Of a stretch of 64,000 nt of DNA, positions 1 to 8,782 are shown piece after piece. The notes under the pieces are model-generated. The model searched no databases and was not told where the DNA came from. It saw only the letters and a program-made list of their open reading frames with translations. How positions within the stretch are numbered: position 1 is the stretch's first letter; the number at the start of each line of letters is the position of its first letter. This DNA is from Streptomyces sp. WMMC500. Its GTDB lineage: Bacteria; Actinomycetota; Actinomycetes; Streptomycetales; Streptomycetaceae. Location: the NCBI RefSeq assembly GCF_027497195.1, contig NZ_CP114905.1:2342001-2406000 (forward strand). The letters run 5' to 3'. The position numbers and the translations under genes were made by a program.

Positions 1-128
1 ACTGGACCGGATCCGGGCTTCGTTCCGCGGACGAGGCGATGGTACGGATCACGAGCGCGGACTACCACGCGAAGTACCTGTCGTACTTCTACAAGATCCG
101 CGACACCTGCAAGGCCCGTACGCCCTGA
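1..128 (+). CDS. C-terminal fragment of an unidentified protein (cut by window edge)
   Basis: An open frame runs from the window edge to a TGA at 126-128, giving the last 41 residues of a protein. Nearly all codons end in G or C, as in real genes of this genome. The tail is rich in Tyr and Lys (YHAKYLSYFYKIRD) and ends CKARTP. I do not recognise the family and nothing upstream is visible. It converges on the PucR gene with 59 bp between stops. That gap holds a short direct repeat (TGACGGCTGCTC twice) and no clear terminator. Confidence 0.45.
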   Translation, partial: WTGSGLRSADEAMVRITSADYHAKYLSYFYKIRDTCKARTP

Positions 129-187
129 GCGGCCCGCGGGGGCGCGCGCTGCGTCCTGACGGCTGCTCTGACGGCTGCTCTGATCGG

Positions 188-1963
188 CTACGCCTTGAGG
201 GCCAGCCACAGCTCCATCCGCGTGTCCGGGTCGTCCAGCGAGCGCCCGAGGATCTCCTCGACCCGCCGCATCCGGTAGCGCAGCGTGTGCCGGTGCACCC
301 CGAGGTCGGCCGCCGCCGCGTCCCACTGGCCGTGCCGCGACAGCCACGCGCGCAGCGAGGCGACGAGGTCGCCGCGGCCCCGCTCGTCGTGCTCGCGCAG
401 CGCCCGCAGCGTGCCGTCCGCGAACGCCTGCACCGCGTCGTCCGCCAGCAGGTCCACCACCGAGCCCGCCGTGACGTCCTCGTGCTCCACCAGCACCCGC
501 CCGCGCCGCCGCGCCACCGACAGCGCCTGCTCGGCCTGCTTGTACGCCACCGTCACCACCGCGGGACCGGCCGGCGCCGACACCCCGGCGACCAGCGGCA
601 GCGTCCCCTGCCCCGCGCCCGACCCGCGGGCCTGCCCCACGGCGCCCGGGTGCGCGGCCTCCACGCGCGCGGCGTGCTGCGCCGCCGCCTCGGCGACCGC
701 GCCGCCGTCCGCGGCCAGGACGACCAGCCGCCCGGCGTCCGGCACCGCGAGGAACGCCTCGCCGGATCCGGCCGCGGCGGCGTCCAGCGCGTCGGCCAGC
801 TCCGCCAGCGCCTCCGGCAGCGGCTCCGGGTCGCCCTCCCCCACCGGCGCCACCGGCGCGGCTGCCTCGGCGACGAGGAGGCGCACGGGTGCGTCCAGCA
901 GCCCTCCGTACAGCGGTCCGGCGACGGATCGCGCGTGGTCGGGCTGGCCGGCGAGCAGCAGCCGCAGCACGGCGGTGCCGAGCCGCTGCTCGGCTGCCGA
1001 GAACGCGCTGGAACGTTCGGTGACGAGGGTGAGGAGGGAGACGGCGGCGTGGACGGCGTAGCGCTCGGCCGGGGCGAGCTTGCCGCCGGTCCCGACGGCG
1101 AGCACGCCGCAGCAGCGGCGGCCGGAGCCGAGGGACTGCAGCTCGACGCGGTCCTCGTCGGTCTCGGCGGCGGGCCGGTCCGCGGGAGGACGGACGGCGG
1201 AAGCACCCGACGCGGCCGGCGCCCCGTTCCGCGGGCCCCCGCCGGCGCCCGCGCCCCCCGCCCCGGCGCCCCCGGCGCCGTCCACGTCCGCCGAGTCCCC
1301 GGCGTCCGCCACGTCCGCCGCCCGTACGCCCGCCACCACCGCGCTCGCCGGCGCCTGCCGCCGCCGCAGCCGCGCCACGTCGCCCCTCAGCGCCTCGGCC
1401 CGCGCTGCCGCCCGCGCCGGGGACACCGCGAGCACCTCCCCCGCCGGGTCGTACAGCGCCGCCCACCCGCGCACGTGGGCCGCGAGCCGGCTGACGACGG
1501 TCGCCGGGCCGTCCGCGCCCAGCGCCGCGCGGGTCAGGTCCCGCTGCGCCTCGAAGCCGCGGGTCAGCGCCCGGTACTGGTCGGCGGCGATGGCCGCCGA
1601 GACCACCTTGGAGATGGCGATGAACGGCGTCGTCCGCGGCACCTCCAGCAGCGGCACCCGCGCCTCCCGGGCGGCGGCGAGCAGCGCCTCGGGTACGGCG
1701 TCGAAGTTCACGCCGACCCCGAAGCCGACCCCGACCACGCCGGCGTCCGCGAGGCGCCGCATGTAGCGGCGCGCGGCGTCGGCGTCCTCGACGTCGAGCT
1801 TGAGCGCGGTGGTCAGGATCAGCTCGCCGCCTTCGAGGTACGGCACGGGGTCGATCAACTCGCTGGTCTGCGCCCAGCGCACGGCCACGCCCAACTCGTC
1901 GGCACCGGTGAGGACGGAGAGCTTGAGGGTCGGATGGCGGACGAGCGAGGCGAGCGTGGGCAT
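188..1963 (-). CDS. PucR-family transcriptional regulator
   Basis: This is a 591-residue cytoplasmic DNA-binding regulator. The N-terminal ~125 residues are a PucR purine-catabolism-type sensory domain (ELILTTALKL, then VGVGFGVGV and PLLEVPRTTPF). The C-terminal ~60 residues are the PucR-type helix-turn-helix (WDAAAADLGVHRHTLRYRMRR). The middle contains an Ala/Gly-rich low-complexity linker around residues 200-270. The ATG at 1963 is preceded by AGAAGG. In streptomycetes PucR-like proteins control nitrogen-compound catabolism, including purines, ethanolamine and polyamine gamma-glutamylation. The nearby gabT and polyamine genes make GABA/polyamine control plausible, but this is inference from position. 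Confidence 0.88.
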   Translation of the reverse strand: MPTLASLVRHPTLKLSVLTGADELGVAVRWAQTSELIDPVPYLEGGELILTTALKLDVEDADAARRYMRRLADAGVVGVGFGVGVNFDAVPEALLAAAREARVPLLEVPRTTPFIAISKVVSAAIAADQYRALTRGFEAQRDLTRAALGADGPATVVSRLAAHVRGWAALYDPAGEVLAVSPARAAARAEALRGDVARLRRRQAPASAVVAGVRAADVADAGDSADVDGAGGAGAGGAGAGGGPRNGAPAASGASAVRPPADRPAAETDEDRVELQSLGSGRRCCGVLAVGTGGKLAPAERYAVHAAVSLLTLVTERSSAFSAAEQRLGTAVLRLLLAGQPDHARSVAGPLYGGLLDAPVRLLVAEAAAPVAPVGEGDPEPLPEALAELADALDAAAAGSGEAFLAVPDAGRLVVLAADGGAVAEAAAQHAARVEAAHPGAVGQARGSGAGQGTLPLVAGVSAPAGPAVVTVAYKQAEQALSVARRRGRVLVEHEDVTAGSVVDLLADDAVQAFADGTLRALREHDERGRGDLVASLRAWLSRHGQWDAAAADLGVHRHTLRYRMRRVEEILGRSLDDPDTRMELWLALKA

Positions 1964-2047
1964 GGCACCTTCTGGCTGCTGCAGCGGCCGGGGCCGCCGG
2001 GCTGTTCGTGACTGTCTGCGCGACCGCCTCGGCCGGGCCGGTCCCGT

Positions 2048-2072
2048 GCGTACGTTCCTTGCGTTCGTACGC
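2048..2072. promoter_or_regulatory. Inverted repeat upstream of pucR-like gene
   Basis: GCGTACG and CGTACGC form perfect 7-bp arms around an 11-nt centre, 85-109 bp upstream of the PucR-like start. This is a candidate operator, perhaps autoregulatory. The rest of the 269-bp gap (1964-2232) shows no convincing promoter or terminator to me. Confidence 0.35.
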
Positions 2073-2232
2073 GACCGACCCTGACCGCCCCCGTCCGGCC
2101 CCGGCCGGGTGACTCTCCCTCCGGGGCCTGACGATCCACACCGCCCTCCGACCGACGCGGAGGCCTTCGACCGCTTTCAGACTGCCGCTCTGTCTTACGC
2201 CGCTCCGTATGAACGACTGTGGCTATTGTGCC

Positions 2233-4434
2233 TCAGTGGTGCAAGTCGACGAGCACCGGAGGCGTCCGCTCACCTTCCACGGTCGTCACGGAGAGCACCG
2301 CGTGCCCGGGCGGCAGCGTGTTCGCCAGCTCCGAGGCCGACCATCGCTCCCGCTCCACGGTGCGCACCGTCACCGAGCGGCTCATGGCTTTCGTACCCGT
2401 GAACACCTGCCGTACCCACCTCAGCAGCCGCCGGATCAGCCCGCCGGACACGTCCGGCACGTGCGTGACGTCCTCCGCCTCGACCCACTCCGCGCCCCAG
2501 GCTTCCGCGAAGTGCCGCCCGTCCCAGGTGCTGACGCCGGTCAGCGCCATCCGGCAGCCGACCGCGGCCAGCAGCGGCCCGCGCACCGGCTCCGCCACGT
2601 CGTCGAGCCCGCGCAGCCCGAGTACCACCCCGGCGTGCGCGGCCCGCAGCCGACCGAGGGCCCGCACGGACTCGGGGCTCGCGGTGCGCGCGGCGTCGTC
2701 GAGGACGAGCGCGGCGAAGCGGGAGCGGTCGGAGCGGGCCGGGGCGGTGGCGGTGAACTGCGCGAGCAGCAGCCTGGCCAGCACGCGGGACGCCTCGGCG
2801 TGTGTACGCTCCGGCAGCACGATCCGCACCCGCATGGGGTGCTCGATCGCCCGCATGGAGAACTGGCGCCCGCGACCGCGGGGGTCGAAGAACCGGGCGA
2901 AGACGGGGCGGTCCAGCACGGCGAGCCGGTCGGCGAGGAGGGCGCCGATGTCGCCGGGGCGGGAGAGCTGGCGCTCGCGGGCGTCGAGCTCGCGGAGGGC
3001 GGCGACGGCACCGTGGGCGGCGACGGCGTCGGCGCCGTCGAGCGCCCCCTGGGCCACGGCGGCGCAGTCGCGCCGCAGGGCGGCGAGGGCGGTGCGGTCG
3101 CCGTCGAGGAGGCCGCGCAGCTCCGCGATGCCGGGAAAGAAGCCGTACGCCGACTGGTAGGCGCCGATGAGCTGGCCGAGGGCGGTGACGGCCGGCCGGC
3201 CGTGCGCCCAGTCGGCCTGGTCGCCGCCGAGCAGGGCCTCGGCGAGCAGGGCGGCGGCCTCGTCGGGGTCGGCGGTGCCGCCGTAGAGGTCGAGGTCGTG
3301 CTGGGAGGAGGGATCGGCGATGCGGATGACGACGTCGTACGCGTCGTCGCCGCCGAGCGGCGCGTCGGGGGCCCCGACGACGACGACGGCGGCCTGCCCG
3401 GTGAGGGCCTGCAGACAGAGCAGCTCCGCGACGGGACCGGTGACGCGGTCGCCGACCACGTTGCCGGCGGGGCCGACGGCGAGTAACCCGGTGCCGAGGA
3501 CGCCGGCTTCGAGGGCGATGCCGCCGCCGCGGTAGGCGTGGGGGTTGCGCTTGTCGTCGGGGGCGGCGCCGATACGGACCTGGCCGGTGACGAGGTCGTG
3601 CCGGTGCGCACGCGAGCCGATGTCCCGCAGCCCGGAGGGGTGCGGGCAGGCGGCGGGGCCGTCGCGCCGCACGGAACCGGCGAACGCGGTGAGCCGCTCG
3701 GGGCGGGCCCGTACGGACTCCCAGGCCCGCGCTATCCGCACCAGATCGACGTCGTTCATCCCCCCGCCCCGCGCGGCCCCACCCAGCACCTCCGCCTCAC
3801 CCACCAACCCGGCGGCCCGCAACTCGGGCCACGCCACGGGGTCTTCGGCCTCGGCGTCCCCCTGGTTCCGGTCGGGCTCCGGAGAGCTGAGGACCGGCTC
3901 CAGGAAACGGGTCCATACCTCGCGCCACCGCCCGATCCGGCCGAAGACATACGCAAGCAGCAGGATGAACAGGCCGTAGTAGACGTATCCCGCGACGACC
4001 ATCGGGCCGGATCCCCGCCAGGCGTCCAGGGTGATCCAGTCGAACGGCCACAGCCAGATGCCGATGACGCCGTTCCAGCACAGGGACCACACCAGCAATC
4101 CGCTGAGCAGCGCCAGGACGGCACCGCCGAGCAGTTGCCGGTCGGAGATCCGGTCGGCTTCGTCATCCGGCCGGGGCACGTGCCCGTAGCGCCATATCCC
4201 CGGCCTGGCCTTCGGCCGCGGCGTGCGCATCCACCGGACGAACGGGTTCTCCCACTCCTCGGCCCCGCCGCCCGTCCCGGCTCCGGAGTACGGCGCCACC
4301 CCCGGCGCCTCTCCCCGGGACTGCGGCGGTACCGCGGGGCCGATGGGCGGCTGCGGGGGGCGCACGGGACGACGGGGCCGGTCCCCGTGCTCCGGTCCCC
4401 GCTTCCGCGGCCCGAGTCGGCCGTCCTCGCCCAT
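2233..4434 (-). CDS. Membrane-anchored, eroded VirD4/TraG-like ATPase-fold protein
   Basis: This is a 733-residue protein. The ATG at 4434 is chosen because GGAGGGAAAG lies just upstream; an open frame extends to 4518 without a ribosome site. A Pro/Arg-rich N-terminus of about 100 residues is followed by two membrane helices (AVLALLSGLLVWSLCW; YVYYGLFILLLAYVFG) and a long cytoplasmic domain. That domain has the layout of a coupling-protein/HerA-type ATPase: a TGQVRIG strand, a loop where a Walker A should be (GPAGNVVGDR), a Walker-B-like LVLDDAART, and a C-terminal SASELANTLPPGHAVL segment. The expected GKS/T is absent, so ATP hydrolysis is doubtful. Family assignment comes from fold-order resemblance only. 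It is transcribed toward pucR and diverges from the ECF sigma gene. Confidence 0.6.
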   Translation of the reverse strand: MGEDGRLGPRKRGPEHGDRPRRPVRPPQPPIGPAVPPQSRGEAPGVAPYSGAGTGGGAEEWENPFVRWMRTPRPKARPGIWRYGHVPRPDDEADRISDRQLLGGAVLALLSGLLVWSLCWNGVIGIWLWPFDWITLDAWRGSGPMVVAGYVYYGLFILLLAYVFGRIGRWREVWTRFLEPVLSSPEPDRNQGDAEAEDPVAWPELRAAGLVGEAEVLGGAARGGGMNDVDLVRIARAWESVRARPERLTAFAGSVRRDGPAACPHPSGLRDIGSRAHRHDLVTGQVRIGAAPDDKRNPHAYRGGGIALEAGVLGTGLLAVGPAGNVVGDRVTGPVAELLCLQALTGQAAVVVVGAPDAPLGGDDAYDVVIRIADPSSQHDLDLYGGTADPDEAAALLAEALLGGDQADWAHGRPAVTALGQLIGAYQSAYGFFPGIAELRGLLDGDRTALAALRRDCAAVAQGALDGADAVAAHGAVAALRELDARERQLSRPGDIGALLADRLAVLDRPVFARFFDPRGRGRQFSMRAIEHPMRVRIVLPERTHAEASRVLARLLLAQFTATAPARSDRSRFAALVLDDAARTASPESVRALGRLRAAHAGVVLGLRGLDDVAEPVRGPLLAAVGCRMALTGVSTWDGRHFAEAWGAEWVEAEDVTHVPDVSGGLIRRLLRWVRQVFTGTKAMSRSVTVRTVERERWSASELANTLPPGHAVLSVTTVEGERTPPVLVDLHH

Positions 4435-4618
4435 GTTCCGCTCTTTCCCTCCGCCGGCCCGACCCCGGGTCCGGCCCCGACCTTGCGTCTCTGCGCCCGA
4501 GCCCCCACCCACCGGCAACTCGGCGCCATCCCGCCCAACTTAGCGCGTGCCGCCCACCGACCCGGTGCCCGTCCTGGGCAGGCGTCAACCGCTCCCGTAC
4601 CCTCACCGTGCACCCCGG

Positions 4619-4645
4619 AGTCACACATCCATGCCCCGCGTCGTC
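4619..4645 (+). promoter_or_regulatory. Candidate ECF41-type promoter upstream of the sigma gene
   Basis: AGTCACA at 4619-4625, 16 nt, then CGTC at 4642-4645. Characterised ECF41 sigma factors recognise TGTCACA in the -35 region and CGTC in the -10 region. The -35 here matches 6 of 7 bases and the -10 matches fully. It lies about 75 bp before the sigma gene ATG, as expected for self-activation. The rest of the 284-bp divergent region (4435-4718) shows no other clear signal. Confidence 0.55.
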
Positions 4646-4718
4646 CTGAGGGCATGAGAGACACCGCCCGCCGGGCATCCCGCCCGTCGACCGCCCAGGC
4701 CACTTCCCGAGGGAGACG

Positions 4719-5618
4719 ATGAGCGTGCCGCACGAGGACGAGCTCGCCCGCGCCTTCGAGGACGAGCGCCCCCGCCTCCTGCGGGTCGCGTACTCCACCA
4801 CCGGCTCCCTCGCCGAGGCCGAGGACTGCGTGCAGGAGTCCTGGCTGCGGCTGCGCCGCCTGCCCGATCCCGGGGCGATACGCGACCTGCGCGGCTGGCT
4901 CACCACCGTCGTCGGCCGGCAGGCGCTCGACGCGCTCGGCAGCGCCCGCTCCCGGCGGGAGCGGTACGTGGGCACCTGGCTGCCCGAGCCGCTGGTGGAG
5001 CCGGCCGGGGCCGAGGCGTCCGATCCGGCCGAGCGGGTGACGCTCGACGAGTCGGTGAGCATGGCCCTGCTCGTCATGCTCGACGAGCTGTCCCCCGCGC
5101 AGCGCACCGCCTTCCTCCTCCACGACGTCTTCGGCCTGCCCTTCGACCAGGTCGCCGAGGTCGTCGGCCGCACCCCGGCCGCCGTGCGCCAACTGGCCTC
5201 CCGGGCGCGGCGGCACATCGAGCAGAGCCGCCCGCACACGCCCGCCCCGCGGGCGGAGCAGTGGCGGCTGGTGCACGCGTTCGCCGCCGCCTGCCGGGAG
5301 GGGGACCTGGAAGCGCTGGTGCGGCTGCTCGATCCTGAGGTGACGTGGCGCGGCGACGGCGGCGGGCTGGTCGCGTCGCTGCCGGGAGTGGTGCGGGGTG
5401 CGCGGGACGTGGCGCGCGGGCTGATCGCGCTGGGGCCGCTGCCCGCCGGCACCTCGCACGTGGTCACCGTCAACGGCGCCGCCGGGCTGGTGTTCTACGA
5501 GCCGGAGGGGATGGTGTCGGTGGCGTCGTTCACCGTGGACGGCGGGCGGATCACGGCCATCGACGTGCAGCGCAACCCGGAGAAGCTGACGTCGGTCCGC
5601 TTCCGGCAGACGCCGTAG
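4719..5618 (+). CDS. ECF41-family RNA polymerase sigma factor
   Basis: This is a 299-residue extracytoplasmic-function sigma factor. Sigma-2 (about residues 10-75, with LAEAEDCVQESWLRL) and sigma-4 (about 115-170, PFDQVAEVVGRTPAAVRQLASRARR) are followed by a SnoaL-like C-terminal extension. The ECF41 hallmarks are all present: WLPEPL in the linker, DGGG in the extension, and a terminal NPEKL. In ECF41 proteins the extension modulates sigma activity in place of an anti-sigma factor. The usual partner gene, a carboxymuconolactone decarboxylase, oxidoreductase or epimerase, is not adjacent; the next gene is gabT. The ATG is preceded by GAGGGAGACG. Autoregulation from 4619-4645 is likely. Confidence 0.93.
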   Translation: MSVPHEDELARAFEDERPRLLRVAYSTTGSLAEAEDCVQESWLRLRRLPDPGAIRDLRGWLTTVVGRQALDALGSARSRRERYVGTWLPEPLVEPAGAEASDPAERVTLDESVSMALLVMLDELSPAQRTAFLLHDVFGLPFDQVAEVVGRTPAAVRQLASRARRHIEQSRPHTPAPRAEQWRLVHAFAAACREGDLEALVRLLDPEVTWRGDGGGLVASLPGVVRGARDVARGLIALGPLPAGTSHVVTVNGAAGLVFYEPEGMVSVASFTVDGGRITAIDVQRNPEKLTSVRFRQTP

Positions 5619-5735
5619 CGGACGCCGCAGGAGGCGTGAGCCGCACGCGGCGTCAGCCGCATGAGGCGCCCGGTCCGTGCTACGTACGCCGCCCCGCGCC
5701 GCCGTACGCCCCCGCGTTTCCCCAGCTCACCGGCC

Positions 5736-5756
5736 CTCTGTCCAACCTGGACAAAG
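5736..5756. promoter_or_regulatory. Palindromic operator candidate upstream of gabT
   Basis: TGTCC-N5-GGACA (5739-5753) is a perfect inverted repeat. It extends to 8-bp arms with one mismatch (CTCTGTCC / GGACAAAG). It sits about 55 bp before a TAGCCT -10-like hexamer (5809-5814) in the 239-bp gap between the ECF gene and gabT. This position suits a repressor or activator of gabT; the nearby PucR-like protein is one candidate. Confidence 0.4.
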
Positions 5757-5857
5757 CGACACGGCACACCGCTCCCCCGCGTAGCATGCCCCCACCCTGT
5801 GCCCGGCCCTAGCCTGCGAGGGAGAGCATCGTCGTCCGGACCCGGAGGAGATCCCCC

Positions 5858-7216
5858 ATGACCAGCGCTTCCGCCACCGCAGGCGCCGCGCTCCCCCAGG
5901 AGCGGCGGCTTGTCACCCCGATTCCGGGGCCGAAGTCCCAGGAGCTGATGGCGCGCAAGCACGGCGCCGTGGCGCAGGGCGTGGGCACGGTGATGCCCGT
6001 CTTCGCCGCCCGCGCCGCCGGCGGCGTCGTCGAGGACGTCGACGGCAACCGGCTCATCGACTTCGGCGCCGGTATCGCCGTCACGTCCGTCGGCAACAGC
6101 GCCGAGGCCGTCGTCCGCCGGGCGTCCGCCCAGCTCGCCGACTTCACGCACACGTGCATGATGGTCACCCCGTACGAGGGCTACGTGGAGGTCTGCGAGC
6201 AGCTCGCCGAGCTGACCCCCGGCGACCACGCCAAGAAGTCCGCGCTCTTCAACTCCGGGGCCGAGGCGGTGGAGAACGCGGTCAAGGTCGCCCGTTCGTA
6301 CACCGGCCGCCAGGCCGTCGTCGTCTTCGACCACGGCTACCACGGGCGGACGAACCTCACGATGGCGCTCACCGCCAAGGACATGCCGTACAAGCACGGC
6401 TTCGGCCCCTTCGCGCCGGAGATCTACCGCGTGCCCGTCGCGTACCCCTACCGCTGGCTGACCGGCCCCGAGAACTGCGCCGAGGAGGCCGCGGCCCAGG
6501 CCATCGACCTGATCGGCAAGCAGGTCGGGGCCTCGAACGTGGCGGCGATCGTCATCGAGCCGATCCTCGGCGAGGGCGGCTTCATCGTGCCGGCGGCCGG
6601 CTTCCTGCCGCGGATCGCCCAGTTCGCGAAGGACAACGGCATCGTCTTCGTCGCGGACGAGATCCAGTCCGGCTTCTGCCGTACGGGCCGCTGGTTCGCG
6701 TGCGAGGAGGAGGGCGTCGTCCCCGACCTCGTCACCACCGCCAAGGGCATCGCCGGCGGACTGCCGCTGGCGGCGGTCACCGGCCGGGCGGAGATCATGG
6801 ACGCCCCGCACGTCGGCGGCCTCGGCGGCACGTACGGCGGCAACCCGGTGGCGTGCGCCGCCGCGCTCGGCGCCATCGAGACGATGCGCGAGCTGGACCT
6901 GAACGCGAAGGCCCGGCGCATCGAGGAGATCATGAAGACCCGGCTGACGGCGCTCAAGGAGAAGCACGACGCCATCGGCGACGTGCGCGGGCGCGGTGCG
7001 ATGCTGGCCATCGAGCTGGTGAAGCCGGGGACGAAGGACCCGGACCCGCAGGCCACGGCGGCGCTGGCCAAGGCCTGCCACGCGGAGGGGCTGCTGGTGC
7101 TGACCACCGGGACGTACGGGAACGTGATGCGCTTCCTGCCGCCGCTGGTGATCGGCGAGGATCTGCTGGCGGAGGGGCTGGACATTCTGGAAGGGGCGCT
7201 CTCGCGGACCGTGTGA
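5858..7216 (+). CDS. gabT: 4-aminobutyrate aminotransferase
   Basis: This is a 452-residue class-III PLP aminotransferase that moves the amino group of GABA to 2-oxoglutarate, giving succinate semialdehyde and glutamate. The PLP-binding aspartate is D267 (FVADEIQSGF) and the Schiff-base lysine is K296 (TTAKGIAGG). The phosphate-site NSGAEAVENAVK and YHGRTNLTMALT motifs match bacterial GabT rather than ornithine or acetylornithine enzymes. GGAGGAG lies 7 nt before the ATG. The stop overlaps the GTG start of the PAP2 gene by 4 bp. It completes the polyamine-to-GABA pathway encoded at 18-32 kb. Confidence 0.95.
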   Translation: MTSASATAGAALPQERRLVTPIPGPKSQELMARKHGAVAQGVGTVMPVFAARAAGGVVEDVDGNRLIDFGAGIAVTSVGNSAEAVVRRASAQLADFTHTCMMVTPYEGYVEVCEQLAELTPGDHAKKSALFNSGAEAVENAVKVARSYTGRQAVVVFDHGYHGRTNLTMALTAKDMPYKHGFGPFAPEIYRVPVAYPYRWLTGPENCAEEAAAQAIDLIGKQVGASNVAAIVIEPILGEGGFIVPAAGFLPRIAQFAKDNGIVFVADEIQSGFCRTGRWFACEEEGVVPDLVTTAKGIAGGLPLAAVTGRAEIMDAPHVGGLGGTYGGNPVACAAALGAIETMRELDLNAKARRIEEIMKTRLTALKEKHDAIGDVRGRGAMLAIELVKPGTKDPDPQATAALAKACHAEGLLVLTTGTYGNVMRFLPPLVIGEDLLAEGLDILEGALSRTV

Positions 7217-8145
7217 GGCAGGCGGTACGGGCACGGCGTACCGCGCGCCGGCCGGCGGCGCAGGCCGCGGAGCCGGCGCGGGGACGGAAGCCGGCGCCGG
7301 AACAGGGACCGGCGCCGGGACGGGAGCCGGCGCGGGGGCATGCGCCGCGGCGGTGGGCCGTCGCGGCGTGGGCCGTCCTCGGCTGCGCCGTGCTGTACGG
7401 GCTGCTCGCCTGGCAGGTCGCGGTGGCCGGGCCGGTGCGCGACCTGGACGAGCGCGCCGGCCCCGCGCTGGCGCGGCACGCCCCGCCCGGCGCGGAGCTG
7501 CTGGCCGACCTGGGCGGGGTGTGGGTGACGCTGCCGGTGCTGGCGGCGGCGATGCTGTACGCGGTGTGGCGTACGCCGGTACGCGCCGGGGCGGCGCCCG
7601 GCAGCGCGGCACGTACCGCGTCCGCCCCCGCGCGCCGTCACACCCCCCGCACCCCGCACCGCCTCCCGTACCGCCTGCTGGACCCCCTCGTGCGCCGCGT
7701 CCCCGCCGCCGTCCGGGTCCCGCTGGTCGCCGGCGCCGCCGCGTTCGCCGTGCTGCCCGCCGTCGTCCTGCCGCTGAAGTCCGCGCAGGCCCGGCCCGGT
7801 CCCCGAGGGCCACTCGCCGACGACTACGCCGGTTTCTTCCCCTCCGGCCACGCCACCACCGCCGCCGTCGCCTACGGCGCCGTCGTGCTGCTCCTGCTCC
7901 CGCTGCTCCGCTCCCGCGCCGCCCGGCGGCTGCTGGCCGCCGCGGCGGGAGCGGTGGTAGCGGGAGCGGGTGCGGGTCTGGTGTGGCGGGAGTACCACTG
8001 GCCGCTGGACGTGCTGGCCGGGTGGTGTGTGGCGGGGGCGCTGCTCGCCGGCTGCCGGTACGGGGCCGCCCGGCTCACGGCGTACGCCGCGGCCCGCGTC
8101 ATTCCGCACCGGCCGGACCGCCTCCCCCCGGCGGACCGCCCCTAG
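7213..8145 (+). CDS. PAP2-superfamily membrane phosphatase
   Basis: This is a 310-residue integral membrane protein with about five or six helices after a basic, Pro/Ala-rich N-terminus of about 40 residues. The PAP2 phosphatase motifs are visible: KSAQARPGPRG (C1-like K-x6-RP), FPSGHATT (C2, catalytic His), and WREYHWPLDVLAG (C3, nucleophile His and Asp). The substrate is probably a lipid phosphate or pyrophosphate. The GTG at 7213 gives a GTGA overlap with the gabT stop, so I prefer it. Its 3' end overlaps the convergent gene at 8099 by 47 bp. Confidence 0.85.
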   Translation: MRQAVRARRTARRPAAQAAEPARGRKPAPEQGPAPGREPARGHAPRRWAVAAWAVLGCAVLYGLLAWQVAVAGPVRDLDERAGPALARHAPPGAELLADLGGVWVTLPVLAAAMLYAVWRTPVRAGAAPGSAARTASAPARRHTPRTPHRLPYRLLDPLVRRVPAAVRVPLVAGAAAFAVLPAVVLPLKSAQARPGPRGPLADDYAGFFPSGHATTAAVAYGAVVLLLLPLLRSRAARRLLAAAAGAVVAGAGAGLVWREYHWPLDVLAGWCVAGALLAGCRYGAARLTAYAAARVIPHRPDRLPPADRP

Positions 8146-8626
8146 CGTCCGGGCCCCCGGCGGCACCCGGGCCGTCCGCGAGCAGCGCCGCCGCCTCGTG
8201 CATCGCCAGTTCGAGCACCACCGGATCGGTCAGCCGCCCGCTGCCGTCCGGCGGTACGAGCCACCGCACCCCGCCGGTCGACCGGCCCGGGTAGGGCACC
8301 ACGACCCACGTTCCGTGCCCCGCGCTCCGCACCCCCGTGCCGACCCACCGCGCGGACGTCCCCGGCGGCACGAAGAACCCCAGCCGCGCGTCCGTCAGGT
8401 CCGCGAGCACCGGGCCGGGACGGTCGGTGATCCCGGCGACCACGTCGAGCGTCGGCCGCCCCAGCTCCCCCGGCAGGATGAGCACGTCCCACAGGCGGCC
8501 GGCCGGCAGCAGGGCCACCCCCAGCGGATTGCGCTCCCACTCCCAGCGGCAGGCCTCGGGGTCGGGCGCCGCCGCCACCAGCCACTCCACCGCGGATTTC
8601 GCCCCCGCTCCAGTCATCACGCTCAT
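8099..8626 (-). CDS. Conserved hypothetical actinobacterial protein
   Basis: This 175-residue cytoplasmic protein contains no signal peptide or membrane segment. Features are an early WEWERNPLG, a central WDVLILPGELGRPTLDVV, and a conserved-looking VRWLVPPDGSGRLTDP near the C-terminus, followed by a Gly/Pro-rich tail. The layout vaguely resembles N-terminal primase-polymerase-like regulatory domains found in streptomycetes, but I would not assign a function. The ATG at 8626 has GGGGAG 9 nt upstream; an in-frame GTG at 8647 is the alternative. Confidence 0.7.
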   Translation of the reverse strand: MSVMTGAGAKSAVEWLVAAAPDPEACRWEWERNPLGVALLPAGRLWDVLILPGELGRPTLDVVAGITDRPGPVLADLTDARLGFFVPPGTSARWVGTGVRSAGHGTWVVVPYPGRSTGGVRWLVPPDGSGRLTDPVVLELAMHEAAALLADGPGAAGGPDARGGPPGGGGPAGAE

Positions 8627-8782
8627 TCCCTCGTTCTCCCCTCGCACCGGCCCCTGCTAGACCGGCTGTCAGCTTGGGGACAAGGCAGGGCCCCGGCTCT
8701 TATGCGGCTTCGGGGAATTCGCCGGGGTGGTGCGGGTCACAAACGGGCGGCGGGGGCGTACGCCGGAGGGCGCGGGAGCGCG

